Below are positions 45,217 through 54,507 of a stretch of 64,000 nt of DNA, piece by piece (positions within the stretch are counted from its first letter, which is position 1; every line of letters starts with the position of its first letter). The position numbers and the translations under genes are program-made. A model generated the notes under the pieces. It worked only from the letters and a program-made list of their open reading frames with translations, did not search any database and was not told the DNA's origin. This stretch comes from Croceitalea dokdonensis DOKDO 023 (GTDB lineage Bacteria > Bacteroidota > Bacteroidia > Flavobacteriales > Flavobacteriaceae), in NCBI RefSeq assembly GCF_001306415.1, contig NZ_LDJX01000011.1, forward strand, positions 1 to 64,000. The letters run 5' to 3'.

Positions 45217-46404
45217 ATGAGTAACCAACTTTCGGATAGGATTAATAATGTTACTCCGTCCGCCACTCTTGAAATGGCCGCAAAGGCTCGCGAATTAAGG
45301 AGCCAAGGCAAAGATATTATTGGTCTAAGTTTAGGAGAGCCAGATTTTGGGACACCGGATTATATTAGGGAGGCCGCCATACAAGCTGTGAACGATGGCT
45401 ACAACTCCTATACCCCGGTTGATGGCTACTTAGAACTTAAGGAAGCGATCATCACAAAATTTAAACGGGATAACCAATTAGCATATGAGCCAAGCCAAAT
45501 TGTAGTCTCCACAGGGGCAAAGCAAGCGCTTTACAATGTTGCGCAGGTGTGTTTAAATGAAGGTGATGAAGTTATCCTGCCCTGCCCTTATTGGGTAAGT
45601 TACAGCGATATTGTAAAGCTGGCGGGCGGCAAACCCGTGGAAGTGGCCACCTCCATAACCAATGATTTTAAAATGACCGCGGAACAGTTGGAGCGAGCCA
45701 TTACCCCAAAAACAAAAATGCTCTGGTACAGTTCCCCGTGCAACCCCAGTGGCTCCATCTATAGTAAAGAGGAATTGCGGGCACTGGCGGATGTGCTACA
45801 AAAACACCCTGAAATAATAGTCGTTAGTGATGAGATTTATGAGCATATCAATTATGGTGTTACCAAACATGCTTCTATGGCTTCCTTTGATGGTATGTAT
45901 GGGCGCACCGTTACTGTGAACGGCGTGGCAAAAGCATTTGCCATGACCGGTTGGAGAATAGGGTATATTGGTGCCCCCACTTATATCGCTAGAGCCTGCA
46001 ATAAACTACAGGGACAAGTAACCAGTGGCGCCAACTGTATTGCCCAACGGGCCGTAATCACCGCTTTAGAGGAGTCCCCCGACAGGGTTCAATATATGGT
46101 TGATGAGTTTAAGGAGCGTAGAAAGCTTATTTTGGATTTGCTCAGCAGCATAGAAGGGTTTACCTGTAATGAGCCAGAAGGTGCCTTTTACGTTTTTCCA
46201 GATATCTCATATTACTTTGGAAAAACCCTACACGGAACCGAAATCAAGAATGCATCGGACTTTGCCATGTATATCTTGGAAAACGCCAATGTGGCCACGG
46301 TCACCGGGGATGCCTTTGGAAATCCCAACGGAATCCGGATTTCTTATGCCGCATCCAAGGAGCAGATAAGGACGGCCATGGAACGCATTAAGAGCGTGCT
46401 ATAA
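45217..46404 (+). CDS. Class I/II PLP-dependent aminotransferase (aspartate aminotransferase-like)
   Basis: 395 residues, 15 bp after the desaturase. PLP lysine K239 lies in NGVAKAFAMTGWRIGY, and the arginine that holds the substrate carboxylate is probably in GIRISYAASK. Other family stretches are DIIGLSLGEPDFGTPDYI, CPYWVSYSDIVKLAGGKP and LWYSSPCNPSGSIYSKEE. Similar to subgroup Ib aspartate/prephenate aminotransferases. Confidence 0.92.
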   Translation: MSNQLSDRINNVTPSATLEMAAKARELRSQGKDIIGLSLGEPDFGTPDYIREAAIQAVNDGYNSYTPVDGYLELKEAIITKFKRDNQLAYEPSQIVVSTGAKQALYNVAQVCLNEGDEVILPCPYWVSYSDIVKLAGGKPVEVATSITNDFKMTAEQLERAITPKTKMLWYSSPCNPSGSIYSKEELRALADVLQKHPEIIVVSDEIYEHINYGVTKHASMASFDGMYGRTVTVNGVAKAFAMTGWRIGYIGAPTYIARACNKLQGQVTSGANCIAQRAVITALEESPDRVQYMVDEFKERRKLILDLLSSIEGFTCNEPEGAFYVFPDISYYFGKTLHGTEIKNASDFAMYILENANVATVTGDAFGNPNGIRISYAASKEQIRTAMERIKSVL

Positions 46405-46427
46405 AAAAGTGGTTTTTATAAATTTCT

Positions 46428-46459
46428 AAGGCCGATGCACTTCTTGTTCATCGGCTTTT
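46428..46459. terminator. Terminator between convergent aminotransferase and trkH genes
   Basis: GCCGATG (46431-46437) pairs with CATCGGC (46449-46455), followed by TTTT on the plus strand. It mainly serves the aminotransferase transcript. Confidence 0.65.
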
Positions 46460-47948
46460 ATATTTTCTTCCAGAAATAAGGTGTCATGATAATCAGCACT
46501 GTAAATAGCTCCAATCTACCCAAAAGCATTAAAAAGCCACACCACCATTTGCCAAAAGCGGGCAGTTCGCTAAAGTTTACCACTGGATTTAGGTCTCCCA
46601 ACGCAGGACCAACATTACCTAAAGAGGAGGCAGACCCACCTATGGCAGATTCAAAATCCAACCCTAGAAAACCCAATACCAAGGCACCGATAATAAAAAG
46701 TAGCATATAGAGCACAAAGAAGCCTATAATATTGTAAACAATATGCTCCGAGACCGTTTTATTGTTATAGCGAACGGGTATGATAGCATTGGTATGCAAG
46801 GTGCGCTTAAACTCCAAGATACCGTTTTTAATAATCAATAGGTGGCGCATTACCTTTATACCTCCTGAAGTAGAGCCGGCTGACCCACCTAAAAACATCA
46901 ACCCAAAAAAGAAAACGGTTAAGAATGGGGTCCAATTGGTAAAGTCTGCCGTTACAAAACCTGTGGTGGTCACAATGGCAATTACCTGAAATAACGCATG
47001 CCTAAAGCCACTCTCTGCTGCACCAAAAATTTGCGGATGGTAGTCAGAAACGGGAACATCTGCCTGCAACCAGACAATGAACCCTGATACCAACGTAAAA
47101 CCAAAAATAAAAAAACCGTACACCCTAAACTCTTCATCTTTTAAAACACGCTGTACCTTCCCGGTAAAGGCAAAATAACTTAGCACAAAATTTGTTCCTG
47201 CCAAAAACATGAAAACTATGATAATATATTGAATCAAGGGTTGATCGTTCCAAAAGGCAACACTTGCATTTTTGGTAGAGAACCCTCCGGTGGAAAGGGT
47301 GGCCAAAGCATGGTTTACCGCATCAAAAAAAGACATTCCGGCCAATTTTAACAATATGGTCTCTGCAACGGTATATCCTACATAAATGTACCATAAACGT
47401 TTTGCCGTATCCGTTATCCTCGGGTGAAGCTTATCCCCTCCAGGCCCCGGCGCCTCCGCTGCAAAAAGCTGCATCCCACCAATTCCCAAAAGTGGTAAGA
47501 TGGCAATGGCCAATACAATGATCCCCATGCCACCGATCCAATGGGTAAGGCTACGCCATAGCAAAATCCCCTCTGGAAGGGACTCAATATCGTTTAAAAT
47601 GGAGGCTCCGGTGGTGGTATATCCGGATATGGTTTCAAAAAACGCATTGGTCACATTAGGAATGGCACCTGAAAAAATATAGGGTAAAACGCCAGATATG
47701 GACATGATCAACCAACCAAAGGTCACAATGATATACCCTTCCTTCCTTTTTACCTCCTTACGATGTCCCCGCGTATAAAACATGGCCATTACCCCAACAA
47801 GCATGGTAACAACGGCGGCCATGGTGATATCCAAGGTTGCTCCATCCTTATAAAAACCGCTTACCAAAGCGGCTACAACCATAAAGCCCCCGTTACACAG
47901 TAACAACAGACCCATGATATGAAGGATGATTCTAAAATTTAGCCACAT
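46458..47948 (-). CDS. trkH: TrkH family potassium uptake protein
   Basis: 496 residues from the ATG at 47948, which overlaps the trkA stop by one base. About ten membrane helices form four M1-P-M2 units, with filter sequences ISGYTTTGASIL, LSTGGFSTKNAS, VTTTGFVTADF and SLGNVGPALGDL. It is the K+ channel-like subunit that pairs with the cytoplasmic regulator TrkA. The upstream 16 codons in the same frame belong to the trkA end. Confidence 0.94.
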   Translation of the reverse strand: MWLNFRIILHIMGLLLLCNGGFMVVAALVSGFYKDGATLDITMAAVVTMLVGVMAMFYTRGHRKEVKRKEGYIIVTFGWLIMSISGVLPYIFSGAIPNVTNAFFETISGYTTTGASILNDIESLPEGILLWRSLTHWIGGMGIIVLAIAILPLLGIGGMQLFAAEAPGPGGDKLHPRITDTAKRLWYIYVGYTVAETILLKLAGMSFFDAVNHALATLSTGGFSTKNASVAFWNDQPLIQYIIIVFMFLAGTNFVLSYFAFTGKVQRVLKDEEFRVYGFFIFGFTLVSGFIVWLQADVPVSDYHPQIFGAAESGFRHALFQVIAIVTTTGFVTADFTNWTPFLTVFFFGLMFLGGSAGSTSGGIKVMRHLLIIKNGILEFKRTLHTNAIIPVRYNNKTVSEHIVYNIIGFFVLYMLLFIIGALVLGFLGLDFESAIGGSASSLGNVGPALGDLNPVVNFSELPAFGKWWCGFLMLLGRLELFTVLIIMTPYFWKKI

Positions 47949-49297
47949 TATAAGAAGAGCTTTTCTATTTTGGGTATGGCCTTGGGCAGACTGCAAACCA
48001 CGACCTTATCCCCTGCCTTTATGGTGAAATCCCCTAAAGCTATAATTCCCTTTCCATCCCTGATTACCCCACCAATAATGGCTTCCCTCGGAAAATCCAA
48101 CTCTTTGATGGTTTCTCCAGTTACCATGGAATTTGCCTTGACCTCAAACTCAAGTATCTCCGCATTTAAGTTATTTAAACGCGTTAACGCCAATACTTTG
48201 CCCCTTCTGACGTACCTAAAGATATTATTGGCCGCCAACAACTTTTTATTGATTAGGGTATCAATACCAATGGACTGTGATAGCTGAAAATAATCCATAT
48301 TCTCTACAAGGGCAATGGTCTTTTTTATGCCCTTGGATTTTGCCATAAGACAGGACATGATGTTGGTCTCGGAATTGCCGGTGACAGAAATAAAGGCATC
48401 CATGGACTCCAAACTCTCTTCTTCCAACAACTCCACATTTCTACCATCACCGTTGATGACAAGCGCGTTGGGCAAATCGTCAGAGATGTCAAAGGCTTTG
48501 TCTTTGTTCTTCTCAATAACCTTTACGTTATATTTTCTTGCACAAAGGTCCCGCGCGGTTTTAAAGCCTACTTTGCTACCCCCTAAAATCATGACATTTT
48601 TAATGTCCCGTTTGTGAACTCCGGTAAGCTTGTACAATTCTTCTACCCCCTCTGCACATATTACAAAATAAACCTGATCTCCTTCCTTAAAAACGGTATC
48701 CCCGCGGGGTATCAAGGTATATTGGGTTCCCATGCGCTGCAACGCTATGGGCATAAAATGCAGTTCCGTAAAAATCTTGGCTGCCTCCTTCACGGTTTTT
48801 CCCACGAACGGGGCTGTTTTTGGCAGAAATACCCCAACCATGGTGAGCAGGCCACCTTCAAACTGATAGGTGTCGTTAAAAGCGGCTTGGTTCAACAATA
48901 ACTGAATTTCCGTTGCCGCCAACTCTTCGGGAGAAATCAATTCATCAATACCTAGCTCGGCAAATTTAATAAGTTCCTTATTGTCTATAAACTCCGTGTT
49001 AGAAATCCGGGCTATGGTCTTTTTACTTCCCAATTGTTTGGCCAACAAGCAAAGCGTAAGGTTAGTAGTCTCCGAAGCGGTAACCCCAATGACCAAATCA
49101 GAGGTAGCCACCTTGGCGTCGTTCAACACTTCTATACTTGTAGCGTCACCTCTTAATACCCTTATATCCAAGTGGTTATCAGCATACGTAAGGCTTTCTC
49201 TATCTGTATCTATTAACGTAATCTCTTGAGCTTCATAAGACAAAAGTTTTGCCAAATGGAACCCAACCTCTCCAGCACCTGCAATGATTATCTTCAT
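47948..49297 (-). CDS. trkA: Trk system potassium uptake regulator TrkA
   Basis: 449 residues. Two RCK/TrkA-N Rossmann domains begin at MKIIIAGAGEVGFHLAKLLS and KNVMILGGSKVGFKTARDLC; each is followed by a TrkA-C domain (LTMVGVFLPKTAPFVGKTVK; TGETIKELDFPREAIIGGVI). It binds NAD(H) or ATP and gates TrkH. Couples directly to trkH downstream. Confidence 0.96.
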   Translation of the reverse strand: MKIIIAGAGEVGFHLAKLLSYEAQEITLIDTDRESLTYADNHLDIRVLRGDATSIEVLNDAKVATSDLVIGVTASETTNLTLCLLAKQLGSKKTIARISNTEFIDNKELIKFAELGIDELISPEELAATEIQLLLNQAAFNDTYQFEGGLLTMVGVFLPKTAPFVGKTVKEAAKIFTELHFMPIALQRMGTQYTLIPRGDTVFKEGDQVYFVICAEGVEELYKLTGVHKRDIKNVMILGGSKVGFKTARDLCARKYNVKVIEKNKDKAFDISDDLPNALVINGDGRNVELLEEESLESMDAFISVTGNSETNIMSCLMAKSKGIKKTIALVENMDYFQLSQSIGIDTLINKKLLAANNIFRYVRRGKVLALTRLNNLNAEILEFEVKANSMVTGETIKELDFPREAIIGGVIRDGKGIIALGDFTIKAGDKVVVCSLPKAIPKIEKLFL

Positions 49298-49562
49298 TAC
49301 CCGACCATAAATTTACCCATTTCTAAGGATACCACTGCATTGTGGCATACTACAATTATCATGAACACCACCTTGGCATTTTCTTTTTTTATAGAGGTTT
49401 AGGCTATTCCGTTTATCCAAAAAAACAATCGGACCTGGCGGTTTTCCTTTGAAAAATTTCCGTAGGGTTGGTGTTGTCCAAACGTAAAAAACAGCTAAAA
49501 CTTAGAACAAAATTACATAATATTTTACATCCTATCCCCATACTGCCTAGTATGTGTTATTG

Positions 49563-49570
49563 TATCTTTG
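49563..49570 (+). promoter_or_regulatory. -7 box for menG
   Basis: TATCTTTG fits TAnnTTTG, 14 bp before the ATG at 49585. No -33 TTTG was found. Confidence 0.45.
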
Positions 49571-49584
49571 CACCAAAATTGCAC

Positions 49585-50313
49585 ATGTCAAAAAGCGTCA
49601 AACCTTACAAAGACTCGGATTTGGGCAAAAAAGCCCAAGTCACCAAAATGTTTGACACCATCTCTAGCAATTACGATGGACTAAACAGGGTTATCTCAAT
49701 GGGTATAGACGTTAAATGGAGGAAGCGCGTAGTGGCGCTGGTAGGGCGCAAAAAACCAAAAAACATCTTGGATATTGCCACCGGAACAGGAGATTTGGCG
49801 ATTGCTTTGGTAGCTACAGGTGCGCAACACATTGTGGGCCTAGATATTTCCACGGGCATGTTGGAAGTTGGAAAAGATAAGATTGCAGAAAAAAAGCTAT
49901 CTAAGACTATTGAAATGGTGGTAGGTGACAGTGAAAACTTACCTTTTGAACCCAACACCTTTGACGCCATTACCGTAGCCTTTGGGGTGCGTAATTTTGA
50001 AAACTTGGAAAAAGGGCTCGCAGAGATTTACAGGGTGCTCAAACCTTCTGGTACTTTTGCCGTTTTGGAAACTTCCGTTCCAACCAAAACCCCTTTTAAA
50101 CAAGGATATAGGCTCTACACCAAATTTGTTTTGCCATTGGTAGGAAGGATTTTCTCCAAGGATGATTCGGCATACAAGTATTTATCGGACTCAGCCGCTG
50201 TTTTTCCGTATGGTGGGCAATTCAACAATATTTTGAAGAAAATTGGGTTTATAGGTATACAACACAAACCCCAAACATTAGGGGTTGCTACCATCTATAT
50301 CGCTTCAAAATAA
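49585..50313 (+). CDS. menG: Demethylmenaquinone methyltransferase (MenG/UbiE)
   Basis: 242 residues from the ATG at 49585; the 39-codon upstream extension crosses the promoter and is not family-like. Signatures are VTKMFDTISSNYDGLNRVIS, ILDIATGTGDLAIALVATGA, DAITVAFGVRNFENLEKGLA and YRVLKPSGTFAVLE. It methylates demethylmenaquinone in the last step of menaquinone synthesis. Next gene, porT/sprT, starts 4 bp after the stop. Confidence 0.95.
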   Translation: MSKSVKPYKDSDLGKKAQVTKMFDTISSNYDGLNRVISMGIDVKWRKRVVALVGRKKPKNILDIATGTGDLAIALVATGAQHIVGLDISTGMLEVGKDKIAEKKLSKTIEMVVGDSENLPFEPNTFDAITVAFGVRNFENLEKGLAEIYRVLKPSGTFAVLETSVPTKTPFKQGYRLYTKFVLPLVGRIFSKDDSAYKYLSDSAAVFPYGGQFNNILKKIGFIGIQHKPQTLGVATIYIASK

Positions 50314-50317
50314 TTGA

Positions 50318-51016
50318 ATGAAAAAAATATTTTTTCTTATCCTTCTGACGGTCTGTGGGTGTTTGGGCACAAACGCACAGTTTAGGAAAGATCCTATTTT
50401 GAATATCCAGAACGAGGATAAAAAACCTCTGAACTTTGGGTATTTTTTGGGCTTTAATCAATATGATTTTCAATTTGAGTACAAAAACGATATTGGGCAA
50501 GACATTTTAGTGGACAAGGCCTTTGGGTTCAACGTTGGGGTATTGGGCGAACTGCGGATCAACGAATTTTTAGACCTTAGGTTTGAACCAGGACTTTTAT
50601 ATACCGCTAGGACATTAGGCTTCCCAGGTTTCACCAACGAGGCGGACGCCATTAGGGAAGTACGCTCTACCTACATCCGCTTTCCACTGCTTTTAAAGGT
50701 GAGTACAAAAAGGTTCAATAATTTAAAACCCTTTATCATCGGGGGAGGCTACACGGCCATCAACCTAGGGTCCAAAGAGGATAGCTTGGCCGATAATGCC
50801 AGTGGGGAATTTAGAATGACAGGTGATGTTTATGGATATGAACTAGGCTTTGGAATTGACTTCTACACCGAGTTTTTTAAATTCACACCTTCCATCCGCG
50901 GGGTGTTTGCCCTAACCGATGAACTTATCAGGGACAACGACCCCAACAGTCCGTGGACCGGAAATATTGCCGGAATGCGAACCAGGGGCATTTTCATCAA
51001 CCTTACATTTGAGTAG
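50318..51016 (+). CDS. Type IX secretion/gliding protein PorT/SprT
   Basis: 232 residues with a signal peptide (FFLILLTVCGCLGTNAQ). The beta-barrel pattern matches PorT: NFGYFLGFNQYDFQF, LRINEFLDLRFEPGLLYTAR, RSTYIRFPLLLKVSTKRFNN and LKPFIIGGGYTAINLG. PorT/SprT is an outer-membrane T9SS component needed for gliding-adhesin export. Its pairing with menG, 4 bp apart, is a common flavobacterial arrangement. Confidence 0.88.
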   Translation: MKKIFFLILLTVCGCLGTNAQFRKDPILNIQNEDKKPLNFGYFLGFNQYDFQFEYKNDIGQDILVDKAFGFNVGVLGELRINEFLDLRFEPGLLYTARTLGFPGFTNEADAIREVRSTYIRFPLLLKVSTKRFNNLKPFIIGGGYTAINLGSKEDSLADNASGEFRMTGDVYGYELGFGIDFYTEFFKFTPSIRGVFALTDELIRDNDPNSPWTGNIAGMRTRGIFINLTFE

Positions 51017-51064
51017 GAAAGGCCACATTTACGCAGTGCTCCGTTTAACCCACCATAAATACGT

Positions 51065-51787
51065 TTAAAACCGCCTTAGCTCATTCAGCAAAATACCGGT
51101 TGCGGTGGAAACATTAAGACTTTCCGCACTTTGTTCCCCATACTGCGGAATGCTTATTTGCTTGGTGACCAGTGCTGAGATTTCTGGAGATATCCCATGG
51201 GCCTCATTACCCATGACCAAAATTCCTGATGTAGGCCAAGCCATTTCATATACGGATTTTCCTTGTATAAATGTACCGTAAATCGGTAGTTTGGTATCCT
51301 TTAAATACGTACTTAGCTCCGTATAGTGGACAGACACCCTGGCAATGGAACCCATGGTTGCCTGCAACACCTTTGGATTAAAACAATCCACTGTATTACT
51401 GGAGCACACCATGTTCTTAATGCCGTACCAGTCACAAAGCCTAATAATGGTACCCAAATTACCTGGGTCCCGAACATCATCCAAGGCTACTACCCAATCC
51501 TCCGTGGGAACCGAATTCTTTTCTGGCATCTGAAAGACGGCCAAAACGCCATTTGGTGTTCGCAGCGCACTCATTTTTACCAACTCTTCCGCAGTGATTT
51601 CCTCCACAGAATGTCCGTAAAATAGAGCTAGGTTAGCTTTGGTAGCATATAATTTTTCCAACACAAAACCGGCGTTTAGCAATTCCATCACCACTTTTAT
51701 ACCCTCCACAAAAAACAGATTTTTCTGATTTCGGTATTTTTTTTGATGTAAACTTCTAACCTGCTTGATTTGGTTTTTGCCAACCAT
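51065..51787 (-). CDS. SPOUT/TrmH family RNA methyltransferase
   Basis: 240 residues with an N-terminal RNA-binding L30e-like domain (KYRNQKNLFFVEGIKVVMEL). The knotted C-terminal domain carries the three SpoU motifs: NLGTIIRLCDWYG, GILVMGNEAHGIS and QYGEQSAESLNVSTATGIL. It 2'-O-methylates a ribose in rRNA or tRNA; the target is not readable. Divergent from tamL. Confidence 0.9.
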   Translation of the reverse strand: MVGKNQIKQVRSLHQKKYRNQKNLFFVEGIKVVMELLNAGFVLEKLYATKANLALFYGHSVEEITAEELVKMSALRTPNGVLAVFQMPEKNSVPTEDWVVALDDVRDPGNLGTIIRLCDWYGIKNMVCSSNTVDCFNPKVLQATMGSIARVSVHYTELSTYLKDTKLPIYGTFIQGKSVYEMAWPTSGILVMGNEAHGISPEISALVTKQISIPQYGEQSAESLNVSTATGILLNELRRF

Positions 51788-51806
51788 CTTAAATCACTTA
51801 ATTTTG
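51776..51806 (+). promoter_or_regulatory. Consensus Bacteroidota promoter of tamL
   Basis: TTTG (51776-51779), 19 bp, then TAATTTTG (51799-51806): an exact TTTG-N19-TAnnTTTG. The ATG at 51813 is only 6 bp further on. The -33 element lies inside the start of the divergent RNA methyltransferase gene. Confidence 0.7.
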
Positions 51807-51812
51807 ATTGTT

Positions 51813-54452
51813 ATGAAATTACCCAAAGTGCTAAAAACACGCGCGACAAAAATAGCCTTATTATTGGGAGTGATTTCATTGATTGGTTGCAACGCCCTAA
51901 AAAAGGTAGGTGAAAACGAAGTGTTGCTCACCAAAACCACCATCTATGCGGATGGTGACAAGGTGGGTGGTGAAGAAATTGAAGGGCTGTTATTACAAAA
52001 GCCCAACGCCAGTATTCTAGGTTACCCATTAAAACTCCAACTTTACAATTTGGCAAAGGACAATCCCGATTCCCTTTTCCAAAATTGGTTAAACAAAAAG
52101 AAGGGCAGGGAGAAAAGATTGCGCAACCTACTATCCCAAAAACAAGTCAATAGGCTTGGGGAATCTTTTCTGGTCAGTGGCTACAATACCTTTTTAAAAC
52201 GTGTTGGTGAACCACCTTCCATCATTGACACAGCAAAATCCCGAAAAAGTACAGAAAATTTAGAAGCTTATTACGGAACCAAGGGTTATTTTAACAGCAA
52301 GGCGGATTATACCATTACGGCCACCAAGAAAAAACGGCGCGCAGTACTGGAGTACAATGTAGACCTAGGCCCTGCATACAGTATTGACACCATTGTGGAA
52401 AATATTCTTGCAAAACCGTTGGACTCCTTGTATCAGAAAAATAAAAACAAAGCGATCGTGAAATCCGGGGACCAATTTGATCTTGGGAAATTTACACGGG
52501 AAAGGCAGCGGTTGGGCAAGCTTTTTAGAAACTCTGGGGTTTATAATTTTCAGGAAAGCTCCATTCGTTTTACCATAGAAAGGGATACCACCTTGGCAGT
52601 GAAAGACCCAAAAATGAATGTTTTGCTCAACATCAGCAATCCGGCTACAAGAAACGATACCATTCCAAGCAAACCTTACCAAATTAGTAGGTTTAAAAAG
52701 ATAAACATCTATGCGGACTATGGGTTTAGCGATAATATTACCCAACTGCAAAGCATAGATTACAACAACTATACGATTTACTTTAAAGACAAATTAAAAT
52801 ACAAGCCAAAGGCGCTTACTGATGCTGTTTTTTTTAAACAGGATAGCATTTATAGGGATATTGACTATGTGCGCACCAACAGGCAGATTACCAACCTTAA
52901 CACCTTTAGGTACCCCTCCATCAAATTTGATGAAGACTATGATAATGCATCACTGGTAGCCAATATCTTTTTAGCGCCAAGACCCAAATACTCCTTGGAC
53001 ACCTCTGTGGAAATATCTAGATCGGACATACAACTTGTGGGCACTGCATTTTCCGCTTCCATAATCTCTAGAAACGTGTTTGGTGGAGCAGAAACCTTAA
53101 GTTTCTCGGCTAGGGGATCCATTGGCTTATTGGCAGATGCGCCTACTGAAGACGATTTTACATCAGAAGTGGGTGGGGATATTAACCTGACGTTTCCCCG
53201 CATCTGGTTTCCAATGAATACGGAAAAATTGATACCCTATTACATGTTGCCCCAAACCAGGCTATCCGTAGGTACCAATTTTCAAAATAATCTTGGATTG
53301 GACCGGCAGTCCCTTAACTCGGTTTTAACCTACACATGGACGCCTACAGACTTTACCAAAAATTCCATTGAACTGCTCAATATTGAATTTGTGCGGAATA
53401 CCGATGTGAATGACTTTTTTAGGGTTTACAATAATACCTATAACCGCTTGGACGATATAGCAGACCGTTTTGATGGTTTTAACGACCCCTTGGACGTTTT
53501 GGACAATAGCACAAACTTTCCTGAACTGGCAGACGCATTTGAGGTCTTACCCAATGACCCAAACCCTAGGTTACTTATACCGGACAATGGAGAAAATTCC
53601 GTTGATGGCACCGGAACTTTTATAGATGCCGTACTAAGTGGGGCGGTGCCCACGGACAATGACACCATTAGATTGGTACGCAGGATCAGGGAACAACAAA
53701 GAAGATTAACACAAAACAACCTGATTTTTGCCTCCAATTTTACCTTTCAAAAAAACAACAGGCAAGGGATTAATGACAATGATTTTTTTCAATATCGCTT
53801 TAAACTGGAAAGTGCCGGCAACTTACTAAATTTAGTGTCACGGGTCATCCCTTTTGAAACCGATGGGGAAACCGGCCAACGTTTGGTCTATGGTGTACCC
53901 TTTTCCCAATACGTGAAATCCGAATTTGACTACATTAGGCACTGGGGGCTTAAAAACGACCAGGTTGTTGCCTTTAGGGGTTTTATTGGGATGGCCGTAC
54001 CTTACGGAAATGCCAACAGCATCCCCTTTGTTCGCAGTTACTTTGCCGGTGGATCTAATGACAACAGGGCGTGGACGGTATACTCCCTTGGCCCCGGCAG
54101 AACGCAGAATCTAAACGATTTTAATGAGGCCAATTTTAAGATAGGATTAAACCTGGAATACCGTTTCCCTATCGCAGGAAATATTAAAGGTGCGCTTTTT
54201 GCCGATGGCGGTAATATTTGGAATGTTTTTGATAATGTTGACAATGAGGATGCTACCTTTAATGGGTTAGCCTCCCTTGGTGATTTGGCCCTTGGCACCG
54301 GATTTGGGCTTAGATATGACTTTACTTACTTTATCATTAGGCTAGATACCGGGTTTAAAACCTATAATCCGGCACTTGAAGGGTCCGATAGATGGTTCTC
54401 CAATTACTTCAATAATCCGGTATTCAATATCGGTATCAATTATCCCTTTTAG
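51813..54452 (+). CDS. tamL: TamL: TamA/BamA-family outer-membrane barrel lipoprotein
   Basis: 879 residues from the ATG at 51813. The N terminus is a lipoprotein signal ending LIGC (IALLLGVISLIGCNALKKVG). POTRA-like modules follow (about 25-380; VGENEVLLTKTTIYADGDKV, RAVLEYNVDLGPAYSID), then an Omp85 barrel (about 400-879; IQLVGTAFSASIISRNVFGG, FRGFIGMAVPYGNANSIPFV, YFAGGSNDNRAWTVYSLGPG, LALGTGFGLRYDFTYFIIRL). The barrel includes a long loop (about 545-640). TamL is the Bacteroidota lipidated counterpart of TamA, working with TamB in outer-membrane assembly. tamB is not adjacent in this window. Confidence 0.88.
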   Translation: MKLPKVLKTRATKIALLLGVISLIGCNALKKVGENEVLLTKTTIYADGDKVGGEEIEGLLLQKPNASILGYPLKLQLYNLAKDNPDSLFQNWLNKKKGREKRLRNLLSQKQVNRLGESFLVSGYNTFLKRVGEPPSIIDTAKSRKSTENLEAYYGTKGYFNSKADYTITATKKKRRAVLEYNVDLGPAYSIDTIVENILAKPLDSLYQKNKNKAIVKSGDQFDLGKFTRERQRLGKLFRNSGVYNFQESSIRFTIERDTTLAVKDPKMNVLLNISNPATRNDTIPSKPYQISRFKKINIYADYGFSDNITQLQSIDYNNYTIYFKDKLKYKPKALTDAVFFKQDSIYRDIDYVRTNRQITNLNTFRYPSIKFDEDYDNASLVANIFLAPRPKYSLDTSVEISRSDIQLVGTAFSASIISRNVFGGAETLSFSARGSIGLLADAPTEDDFTSEVGGDINLTFPRIWFPMNTEKLIPYYMLPQTRLSVGTNFQNNLGLDRQSLNSVLTYTWTPTDFTKNSIELLNIEFVRNTDVNDFFRVYNNTYNRLDDIADRFDGFNDPLDVLDNSTNFPELADAFEVLPNDPNPRLLIPDNGENSVDGTGTFIDAVLSGAVPTDNDTIRLVRRIREQQRRLTQNNLIFASNFTFQKNNRQGINDNDFFQYRFKLESAGNLLNLVSRVIPFETDGETGQRLVYGVPFSQYVKSEFDYIRHWGLKNDQVVAFRGFIGMAVPYGNANSIPFVRSYFAGGSNDNRAWTVYSLGPGRTQNLNDFNEANFKIGLNLEYRFPIAGNIKGALFADGGNIWNVFDNVDNEDATFNGLASLGDLALGTGFGLRYDFTYFIIRLDTGFKTYNPALEGSDRWFSNYFNNPVFNIGINYPF

Positions 54453-54466
54453 CCTGATTATTTTCT

Positions 54467-54474
54467 TACTTTTG
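54467..54474 (+). promoter_or_regulatory. -7 box for fbaA
   Basis: TACTTTTG fits TAnnTTTG, just after the tamL stop and 33 bp before the ATG. Confidence 0.45.
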
Positions 54475-54507
54475 TTCTTTGTTTTAACCTTAAACCAATA
54501 AAAACAC

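Noticed and set aside
49468-49584. 39-codon N-terminal extension of menG
   Set aside because: It spans the -7 box and is unlike the MenG N terminus.
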